From an uncultured Collinsella sp. (lineage in GTDB: Bacteria > Actinomycetota > Coriobacteriia > Coriobacteriales > Coriobacteriaceae), in NCBI GenBank assembly GCA_900547655.1, contig URHQ01000009.1, positions 1 through 38,352 of the forward strand: a stretch of DNA of 38,352 bases, read 5' to 3'. Shown here one piece after another: positions 32,337-38,352 of this stretch. How positions within the stretch are numbered: the first letter of the stretch is position 1; each line of letters begins with the position of its first letter. The position numbers and the translations under genes are program-made. The notes beneath the pieces are model-generated. The model did not search any database, was not told the origin of the DNA, and was given only the letters and a program-made list of their open reading frames with translations.

Positions 32337-32423
32337 CGGTGAACGGTTGCAAACTTATTGTACTGCTCGGAAAAAATAGCCCCTAGCTGGGAAAACCTTA
32401 AATTAATCAACTACCGTTCACCG
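32337..32423. promoter_or_regulatory. Second locus of the CGGTGAACGGT inverted pair
   Basis: CGGTGAACGGT (32337-32347) and ACCGTTCACCG (32413-32423) repeat exactly the motif found at 16563-16592, but 65 bases apart here. TTGACA at 32441-32446 downstream may be the -35 of the EIICB promoter; the -10 is unclear. The rest of 32252-32607 shows no gene. Confidence 0.5.
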
Positions 32424-32607
32424 AATAAGTATTTGAATTCTTGACATATCGACAAAGCGGAAAAAGAATTGGTTATGACAAATCGCGCAAATGATATTAC
32501 ATTTCGCACAAGAACGTATTCACTTACATAAGTGGATACAAACGGGGACGACGACGGTTGAGTCCGGATAAATCGTTGTGTGCCCGGGAATCATGAAAGG
32601 ATGTGTT

Positions 32608-34302
32608 ATGGACGCTATCGTCAAATTCCTTGAAAAACACCAGCCCCTCTTCGACAAAATCTCGAGGAACATTTATCTGGTGGCGATTAAGGATGGCTTT
32701 CTCTCGAATATGCCAATTGTGCTGTTCTCGAGCCTGTTCCTTCTTCTTTCGACGCTCCCTGCCTATGTAGGCATCACGCTTCCGTCTGAGGTGCTGGATT
32801 TCTTCAATAAAATCTATGCATATACCATGGGACTTCTTGGCATTATGGTGGCCGGCACCACGGCGAGCTCACTTGCCATGTCGATGAACCGTCGCATGCC
32901 TTCGGGTAAGTCTCTCAACCCCACCTCGTGCATGGTTTGTGCCATGTGCGGCATGCTCTTGCTATCGGTGACGAACGATGTTGTCTCGATTGGCGGAGCA
33001 GATACATCTGTTTTTGAAACCGGCTATATGGGAACCAAGGGTTTTCTCGCTGCGTTCGTAGCCGCATTCTTGACCGTTAATATCTATAAGGTGTGCATTA
33101 GCCATAATGTGACGATCAAGCTTCCCAAAGAGGTCCCTGGCTCTATTGCGCAGAGTTTTCGCGATATCTTTGCATTTGGGTTTTCGATCCTTGCGTGCGC
33201 TTTTATCGATCTTGCGAGCCGCAAGCTGCTTGCTGTGCCGTTCGCCAATTTGGTATCCGCTCTCATCTCGCCGCTGTTCTCCGCGGTCGATACCTATCCT
33301 GGCATGGCGCTTATCGAAGGCGCGGTCGCGCTTTTCCAATTTATGGGTATCCACGGTGCTTCGGTTGTCATGAGTCCGATCAATGCTGCGCTCTACGGCA
33401 ATACCGTTACCAATCTTGAGGTTTTCCAAGCAGGTGGACACCCGTCAATTGCTCTCACGCAGGACTTTACAAGCTTCATCGGCGGTCTGGGCGGTTCTGG
33501 CTGCACGTTCATCGTTCCTATTATCCTGATCATGTTTATGCGCTCCAAGCAGCTTAAAGCCATGGGCAAGGCATCGATTATCCCGGTGATTTTTGGAGTT
33601 AACGAGCCCGTTATCTTCGGTATGCCGATTGTTCTCAATCCCTATATGTTCGTGCCCTTCCTAGTGGCTCCTATGGTCAACGCCATTATCGGTAAATTTT
33701 TCATTGACGTCATTGGAATGAACGCCCCCATGTATACCATGCCGTGGGCGCTTCCCGGCCCAATTGGTGCGTTCCTCACCACGGGTCTCGATCTGCGTTC
33801 TCTCGTATTGATGGCAGTGCTGTTGGTCGTTGACTTTGTGATTTACTATCCGTTCTGCAAGGCGTATGACCATCAGCTTTGTTTGGAAGAGTCTGCAAAG
33901 GAGACTGCAGGAAACTCGGATGCAGATGCTATTGCCGAACAGGAAAATGTCGCAAAAGCTCTCGAGGCGGTAAAGGACAAGGCGGAGCAGATCCGCGTGC
34001 TTGTGCTTTGCCAGGGTGCCGGCACTTCGACTCTCTTGGCAAATGCTCTTCGCGAAGGTGCCGCTGCTAAGGGTATCGATCTGGTTTCTCAGTCCGGTGC
34101 GTACGGAAGCCACTATGAGACGATGGATCAGTACAACGTGATTGTTCTGGCGCCCCAGGCACGCATGTACTATGACGCTATGAAGGCCGATACCGATCGC
34201 CTTGGAATTAAACTGCTCACCACAAGGGGCAAGGAGTATATCGACCTTACCAACGATCCCGAAGGTGCAATTGACTGGATCGTTCAGGAGCTGGCTAAAT
34301 AG
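32608..34302 (+). CDS. PTS lactose/cellobiose-family EIICB (LacE-type)
   Basis: A 564-residue fused permease. Residues 1-440 form the membrane IIC domain of the lactose/cellobiose PTS class with about ten hydrophobic helices. Residues 460-564 form IIB with phosphorylated Cys C468 in LVLCQGAGTS. Fusion and length match LacE (about 565-570 residues). The sugar may be lactose or another beta-galactoside/glucoside. No IIA gene is in the window. ATG 32608 has AAAGGA six bases upstream. A second IIB domain of the same type ends at 37940. The divergent neighbour is the TIM-barrel-like gene. Confidence 0.92.
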   Translation: MDAIVKFLEKHQPLFDKISRNIYLVAIKDGFLSNMPIVLFSSLFLLLSTLPAYVGITLPSEVLDFFNKIYAYTMGLLGIMVAGTTASSLAMSMNRRMPSGKSLNPTSCMVCAMCGMLLLSVTNDVVSIGGADTSVFETGYMGTKGFLAAFVAAFLTVNIYKVCISHNVTIKLPKEVPGSIAQSFRDIFAFGFSILACAFIDLASRKLLAVPFANLVSALISPLFSAVDTYPGMALIEGAVALFQFMGIHGASVVMSPINAALYGNTVTNLEVFQAGGHPSIALTQDFTSFIGGLGGSGCTFIVPIILIMFMRSKQLKAMGKASIIPVIFGVNEPVIFGMPIVLNPYMFVPFLVAPMVNAIIGKFFIDVIGMNAPMYTMPWALPGPIGAFLTTGLDLRSLVLMAVLLVVDFVIYYPFCKAYDHQLCLEESAKETAGNSDADAIAEQENVAKALEAVKDKAEQIRVLVLCQGAGTSTLLANALREGAAAKGIDLVSQSGAYGSHYETMDQYNVIVLAPQARMYYDAMKADTDRLGIKLLTTRGKEYIDLTNDPEGAIDWIVQELAK

Positions 34303-34337
34303 TGGATGCACTCCGTCGTTGATTCGTCGGTGTATAG

Positions 34338-34376
34338 TACGGCCCCGCAGCTTATTGAGCTGCGGGGCCGTATTTC
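34338..34376 (+). terminator. Terminator after EIICB
   Basis: A 15-bp perfect stem (34338-34352 with 34358-34372) has a 5-nt loop and is followed by TTT. Confidence 0.88.
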
Positions 34377-34440
34377 GTTGAGTATCTAATTGAGACAATG
34401 AGCGCAACCGTCGTGAGATCGCATTGGCGCTCTCCGAGTC

Positions 34441-34807
34441 ACCGACAAACTGTCTTCCATCTATGTGACCAATTCGCTTTCGGCCTTTAGCCTGCTCGAG
34501 GCGCGCGAGGATTGCGAGCTGTGCCTGGTGGGCGGCATGTACCGTCGCCGCACCGCCGCCTTTGTGGGCCCCATGGCCGAGGATACCCTGCGTGCGCTGG
34601 GCATTGACGCGGCGTTTATCGGTGCCAACGGCATCTTGGACGGTGACGTATCTACGTCCAATATGGACGAGGGCCGCATCCAGCAGCTCGCCTTTAGCAA
34701 GGCCGATACGCGCTACCTCATCGCCGACTCCAGCAAGATCGGCGGGCGATACTTCTGCCCCCCCCCTGCCGGCGCAGGGGTACCGCTTTAAAATGACGCG
34801 TAAATGA
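34441..34807 (+). pseudogene. Truncated second copy of the DeoR-family regulator
   Basis: From 34465 the frame matches the middle of the regulator at 29342: 87 of 93 residues identical by my count (from VTNSLS to DSSKIG). The helix-turn-helix half is absent; an in-frame TGA lies at 34414. After 34743 the frame diverges at a run of eight C (34758-34765) and ends at 34791. ATGACGCGTAAATGA (34793-34807) matches the flank downstream of the intact gene (30192-30206), so the copy once included that flank and then lost the 3' end of the gene. Confidence 0.88.
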
Positions 34808-34844
34808 CTTTGGGCAACAAGGATGAGGCTATTCTGAGATATGA

Positions 34845-36077
34845 CTAGACTCCGTATCTCGTCTTTATGTCCCTTGAGAATGAATCGTAGTCTTCATAGA
34901 GCCCTTCTCTGCTTTCATCCTCGGCGTGGTTTACACGTTCAAGGAGCTTATCCTTTGAAGCCTCTTTTGTTATTGCGGCCTCGCCATCGGGTATTGTGGC
35001 TTGCAAGAATAGTTCTAGAGCATGGACGTCTTTGAGTATGTAGCCCGTCGAACGACCCGCTCCTGTTTTTTCGATTGCGCTGCAACTAACAAGCTGGCCG
35101 AGGGTTCGTTTAACGGTTACCTCGCTGATATCGGGGCAGTTGGACCGGATGTCGGATTTCTTAATGACGCCGGGTCTCTGTTGAAATAGAACAGCGATGC
35201 GCGCTTGCTTCGACATGGGACGAGTGCTTGATTCAATTAAGGTACGCTGCTCGAGCTGTCGGTAGGCGGCCAGGGTTGTTCCGAGCATGAAACGGATAAA
35301 GGGTACTTCGGTGTTTTGATTTTCATTCCATCCAGTGGAGCTTGCAGCGAGGGCGTTGTAGTAAAGCGCTTTGTTGTCTTCAATAAGTCGTTCGATGCTG
35401 ATGTAACGCGCAACATCGTATCCAGTCTTTTCGAGCAGCAGCGTTGTAAGGAGCCGGCTCATCCTGCCATTGCCATCGTTGAAGGGATGAATGCTAACAA
35501 AATCGAAGATAAAGCGGAGCGATATAAGGAGGGGATCGCAAACTTGGCGAGATAAAGCATCGTTGAGGGACTGGCAGGCTTCTTTAATAAGTCCCGGGGT
35601 TGCTAGAGCCGAAGGGGGCCTAAAGCGCACAAATCGATTACCTTGATCGTCAATGGAGACGATTTCGTTATCGCCATCTTTCCAATGGCCTCCATACGAG
35701 ATTGCCGTGTGCGCCATGAGGTCACGATGCAACTGCAGAATGACCGATGGCGTTACGGGAATGGAATCGTGTTGCTCGTGAATAAGCGACAGCACATCTC
35801 GGTATCCAGCGATTTCTTCCTCTGCGCGGGAGCTTGGCTTGGCGGAATACGCCATGATCGCTTTGAGTCTTTTTTGGGTGGTAACAATTCCTTCAAGTCC
35901 GTTGGAGGATCGGGTGCTTTGGATCTTAGCCTCCTCCATTAGGGACGATAGAAGCTCGGGTTTGACTTGACTCAGAGCAAACTGACGGCCTTTATGCTCG
36001 CGTATCGAGAGGAGGAGGTTGGTGATTGGAGTTGCTTCGAGTTCCGCTGGGACTGTGGTGTAATCGAACTGGCGCAT
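34845..36077 (-). CDS. Fic-domain protein (class II) with C-terminal winged helix
   Basis: A 410-residue protein. The Fic motif HPFNDGNGR (197-205) is complete, with catalytic H197 and R205, so AMP transfer to a target hydroxyl is possible. The inhibitory motif S58-x3-E62-G63 lies in the N-terminal part of the same protein, as in class II Fic enzymes, so no separate antitoxin is needed. Residues 285-350 look like a winged helix (KKSDIRSNCPDISEVTVKRTLGQLVS). The SoFic-type layout fits. The start has AAAGGAG upstream, inside a 32-bp inverted repeat. The target is unknown. Confidence 0.92.
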   Translation of the reverse strand: MRQFDYTTVPAELEATPITNLLLSIREHKGRQFALSQVKPELLSSLMEEAKIQSTRSSNGLEGIVTTQKRLKAIMAYSAKPSSRAEEEIAGYRDVLSLIHEQHDSIPVTPSVILQLHRDLMAHTAISYGGHWKDGDNEIVSIDDQGNRFVRFRPPSALATPGLIKEACQSLNDALSRQVCDPLLISLRFIFDFVSIHPFNDGNGRMSRLLTTLLLEKTGYDVARYISIERLIEDNKALYYNALAASSTGWNENQNTEVPFIRFMLGTTLAAYRQLEQRTLIESSTRPMSKQARIAVLFQQRPGVIKKSDIRSNCPDISEVTVKRTLGQLVSCSAIEKTGAGRSTGYILKDVHALELFLQATIPDGEAAITKEASKDKLLERVNHAEDESREGLYEDYDSFSRDIKTRYGV

Positions 36078-36085
36078 GCGGCTCC

Positions 36086-36160
36086 TTTCGGTATCACGAA
36101 CATACTTTCGATATCATAATACCATTAAATGATACCGAAAGTATGTTCGTGATACCGAAA
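36086..36160. promoter_or_regulatory. 32-bp inverted repeat over the fic promoter
   Basis: Arms 36086-36117 and 36129-36160 are reverse complements with one mismatch, around an 11-nt AT-rich centre. Each arm holds two copies of TTTCGRTATCA, giving four operator-like sites. The centre supplies TATTAT as a minus-strand -10. The fic ribosome site abuts the arm. It may bind the Fic protein's own winged helix. Confidence 0.7.
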
Positions 36161-36213
36161 ACTGGAAACCATGGTTCATAACTGCTTGGAAAGTTCGGAT
36201 TTGACTATCTTAT

Positions 36214-36352
36214 TGTCTTGATCTGTAACAGTTAGACGGTTAAAAGTGGGCTACGTGTTACAGATTGAGATCTTTCAGCCCTGGTCGCCCGTTCGTCTAA
36301 ATCTATAACAGTTAGGATTGAAAATCCCTGCTAGATGTTACAGATTGAGACA
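36214..36352. repeat. Second array: two 59-nt palindromic units, 80-nt period
   Basis: Units at 36214-36272 and 36294-36352 have a 21-nt linker. They match the four units at 30225-30524 in arm sequence, length and period. The bases before the first unit of each array also agree (ACTATC then AT). The array lies between the fic promoter and the lacG terminator. The remainder of 36161-36383 shows no gene. Confidence 0.88.
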
Positions 36353-36373
36353 AACGGCTTGCTCGGGCCGGCC

Positions 36374-36419
36374 AAAACAAAAAGGCCGCATGCGAGTCCG
36401 TGGGGATTCGCATGCGGCC
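36374..36419 (-). terminator. Terminator of lacG
   Basis: On the minus strand GGCCGCATGCGA and TCGCATGCGGCC (36419-36408 with 36395-36384) form a 12-bp stem followed by TTTTTGTTTT. Confidence 0.92.
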
Positions 36420-36441
36420 GACAGGGGGTATGCGGCGGAAA

Positions 36442-37863
36442 CTAGGCCATGAGCAGGCCGGTCTCCGCGACGTTCTTGTACCAGTACGCGCTTGCCTTGG
36501 GATAGCGCTTCTGGGTCTCGAAGTCGATGTAGAACAGGCCATAGCGCTTGTTGTAGCCATTGGTCCAGGAGAACTGGTCCTGCAGCGACCACACAAAGTA
36601 GCCGTCGACGTTCACGCCACCGTCGATTGCCTTGAGGATCCATGCGAGATGCTGACGCATATAGTCGATGCGAGGGGCGTCGTCGATAAAGCCGTCCTCA
36701 AAGTCGTCCTTATAGCCCATGCCGTTCTCGGTGATGTAGATCTTCTTGTAGTTGGGGTAATCGTTCTTAATGCGGAGCAGCAGGTCGTACAGGCCCTCGG
36801 GATAGATAATCCAGTCCCAATCGGTGGTGGGTACGCCTTCGCGCACGCATGACTCGCCCACGCCCTTGAGGAACCAGCGCGAGGAGCCCTTGTCGCCGGT
36901 GCCATTGTGGTTGATGTCGTTTTCGCCCTCGGCGGCACGCAGGAACTGGCACTTGTAGGTGTTGACGCCCAGGCAATCGTTGTAGGGGAGCGCGGCGGTC
37001 AGCGCGGCGATATCCTCGTCACGAACGTCGAGCTCGCCGCCGGCGATATGGGCCAGCTTGGTCGCAGCTTCCATGGTGTCGGCTGCATAGTGGCCGCGGA
37101 AGGTGGCGTCGAGTACCCAGCGGTTGTTGATGACGTCGGCCATGCGAGCTGCCTCGCAGTCGGCGGCGTTGTTGGGGTCGAGGGGATACTTGGGCTCCAG
37201 GTTCTGGACAATGCCGATCTCGCCCTCAAAGCCGCCCTCATGGAAGGCGACGACGGCCTTGGCGTGGGCCACCATCATGTTGTGCATGAGCTGGAAGGCC
37301 TTGTCCAGGCGATACTTCTCGCCGTGCGGCCAGTTGCCGACGATAAAGCTGCCCTCAGCGGTCGCGGGAATCTCGTTAAAGGTGAACCAGTGCTTGACCT
37401 CGGTGAACTCGGCAAAGCAGAACTTGGCGTACTCGACAAAGGCGTCGATCGTCGTGCGCGTCAGGAAACCCTCGCCGCCGTTCTGGTAAAAGGCCTCGGG
37501 CGTATCAAAGTGATCGAGCGTGACATAGGGGATAACGCCAGCTTTGTTGCAGGTGGCGAAAAGCTCGTGATAGAAAGCGACGCCCTCGGGGTTAATCTCG
37601 CCGGTGCCACTGGGGAAGATACGGCTCCAGGCGATGGAGACGCGAATACCGTTGATGCCGAAGCGCTGGCACAGGTCGATATCGACCGGATATTTGTTGT
37701 AGAAGTCGCTTGCGGGATCGGGGGAGAAGCGACCCTGGGCTGCCAGGAAATCGTCCCAGGGCACTTTGCCCTTGCCGTGCGTGCGGGTCTCGCCCTCAAC
37801 CTGGTAAGCAGCGGTGGCGCCGCCAAACACAAAGCCGTCGGGGAACTGCATGGGGTTGGTCAT
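36442..37863 (-). CDS. lacG: 6-phospho-beta-galactosidase (GH1)
   Basis: A 473-residue GH1 enzyme that splits lactose-6-phosphate or other phospho-beta-galactosides from the PTS into galactose-6-phosphate and the aglycone. The acid/base is E164 in TFNE and the nucleophile E379 in YITENG. The phosphate-binding set matches LacG: S432 and W433 in FSWTNGY, K439 and Y441 in NKRYG. Trp at that place favours 6-phospho-galactosidase over 6-phospho-glucosidase. It follows the partial EIICB gene with a 76-base gap, the lacE-lacG order. AAAGGA precedes the ATG. Confidence 0.93.
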   Translation of the reverse strand: MTNPMQFPDGFVFGGATAAYQVEGETRTHGKGKVPWDDFLAAQGRFSPDPASDFYNKYPVDIDLCQRFGINGIRVSIAWSRIFPSGTGEINPEGVAFYHELFATCNKAGVIPYVTLDHFDTPEAFYQNGGEGFLTRTTIDAFVEYAKFCFAEFTEVKHWFTFNEIPATAEGSFIVGNWPHGEKYRLDKAFQLMHNMMVAHAKAVVAFHEGGFEGEIGIVQNLEPKYPLDPNNAADCEAARMADVINNRWVLDATFRGHYAADTMEAATKLAHIAGGELDVRDEDIAALTAALPYNDCLGVNTYKCQFLRAAEGENDINHNGTGDKGSSRWFLKGVGESCVREGVPTTDWDWIIYPEGLYDLLLRIKNDYPNYKKIYITENGMGYKDDFEDGFIDDAPRIDYMRQHLAWILKAIDGGVNVDGYFVWSLQDQFSWTNGYNKRYGLFYIDFETQKRYPKASAYWYKNVAETGLLMA

Positions 37864-37897
37864 GAGTCATCCTTTCTGTGGGATACGAATAGGGAGA

Positions 37898-37924
37898 GGT
37901 GCCCGAACTGGGGATTCGGGCACC
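37898..37924 (-). promoter_or_regulatory. Intercistronic hairpin between EIICB and lacG
   Basis: GGTGCCCGAA (37898-37907) pairs perfectly with TTCGGGCACC (37915-37924). With no T-run it may adjust mRNA stability or lacG expression rather than end transcription. Confidence 0.5.
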
Positions 37925-37939
37925 AACAGAGGGAGGTAA

Positions 37940-38315
37940 CTAGTCGAGGTTCTCGCGGAGCCACTTGATGGCGCCGGCGGGGTCGCGGGTAAGGTCGATA
38001 TATTCCTTGCCGCGCGGGGCGAGCAGCTTAATGCCCAGGCGATCGGTGTCGGCCTTCATGTCGTTGTAGTAGCTACGGACCTGCGGGGCAAGCACGATAA
38101 CGTCGTACTGATCCATGATGGCAGTGTGCTGGCCATAGGCGCCTGCGGAGGAAGCGATGTTCTCTCCGGTCTGTGCGGCACCTTCCTTGATGGCGTTGGC
38201 GAGCATGGCAGAGGTGCCGGCGCCGGCGCACAGGACGAGGACCTTCAGGCCATCGACATCCTTCTTGGCGGATGCATCGGCAGCGGGCTCGGGCTGATCG
38301 ACGACAGGCTTGTTG
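37940..38315 (-). CDS. lacE: PTS lactose-family EIICB, C-terminal IIB domain (partial)
   Basis: The 3' part of a second LacE-type permease, cut by the contig end. About 125 residues remain: a short Ala/Pro-rich linker, then IIB with the phosphorylated Cys in LVLCAGAGTS and the same ending pattern as the EIICB at 32608 (APRGKEYIDLTRDPAGAI). It lies upstream of lacG on the same strand. Residues beyond 38315 are adapter-encoded (the apparent N terminus GSEMCIRDS) and must not be included. Confidence 0.88.
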
Positions 38316-38352
38316 CTGTCTCTTATACACATCTCCGAGCCCACGAGACCGG
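38316..38352. other. Nextera sequencing adapter (artefact)
   Basis: The contig ends with CTGTCTCTTATACACATCT (the transposon mosaic end) followed by the read-2 adapter part CCGAGCCCACGAGAC and three more bases. This is library adapter, not genomic DNA. Confidence 0.98.

Noticed and set aside
35316..35555. Small plus-strand gene inside fic as an antitoxin
   Set aside because: It is antisense to the fic catalytic core, has no ribosome site, and the inhibitory motif is already in the Fic protein.
38073..38352. Complete small PTS protein starting in the last 30 bases
   Set aside because: Its start lies in adapter sequence; the real gene is the 3' end of a longer EIICB.

Overview
This window is a GC-rich contig fragment from an actinobacterium of the Coriobacteriia, most likely Collinsella or a close relative. 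That is inferred from the gene order (Lys/Ala-tailed topA, tmk, holB, ricT, comF), the codon bias and the density of mannose- and lactose-family PTS genes; no sequence comparison was possible. The last 37 bases (38316-38352) are a Nextera sequencing adapter, so the biological sequence ends at 38315 inside a gene.

Layout. 1-15400 is mostly housekeeping. It holds the 3' end of topA, a zinc-ribbon membrane protein, and the tmk-holB-ricT-comF run. After these come a nuclease-like protein of unknown role, a 217-bp element with 33-bp terminal inverted repeats, and an unassigned structured leader before a solute-binding lipoprotein. Then come hpf, a DegV protein, an oxidoreductase with a His/Cys-rich tail, a small membrane protein, a HEAT protein, an isocitrate dehydrogenase-type enzyme and a membrane-anchored SurA-like protein. 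15425-16351 carries an XRE regulator/DUF2975 membrane protein pair.

16352-27067 is an amino-sugar/galactoside island. A 660-bp regulatory region precedes a mannose-family PTS (IIA, YajC-like, IIB, IIC, IID). It is followed by a GntR regulator, agaS, a nagA/agaA-type deacetylase, a flavodoxin, a LacX-like mutarotase, a LacC-type kinase, a 43-codon nagA remnant and a YhcH-family protein. Together these fit uptake of N-acetylgalactosamine or a related amino sugar, deacetylation, deamination/isomerisation to tagatose-6-phosphate, and phosphorylation to tagatose-1,6-bisphosphate. The CTGGT-N4-ACCAG operator lies at both the PTS and the agaS promoters, so the GntR protein is the likely shared regulator.

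27068-38315 holds tRNA-Thr(CGU) and an orphan PTS IIB with its phospho-accepting His replaced by Tyr. It also has galM, a DeoR/LacR-type regulator, a GntR regulator, an unassigned TIM-barrel-like protein divergent from a LacE-type EIICB, a truncated second DeoR copy, a Fic protein, lacG and the 3' end of a second LacE-type EIICB. This part is suited to phospho-galactoside use feeding the same tagatose-6-phosphate route.

The most unusual structure is a pair of arrays (30225-30524 and 36214-36352) of a 59-nt palindromic unit repeated every 80-81 nt. There are six units in all, with a near-constant 21-22 nt linker and one compensatory change in the stem. I do not recognise this as a described element. 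Other points of interest are the H17Y IIB pseudoenzyme, a motif shared by the two PTS control regions, an extended IID subunit, the metal-binding tail on the oxidoreductase, and a 32-bp inverted repeat over the fic promoter.
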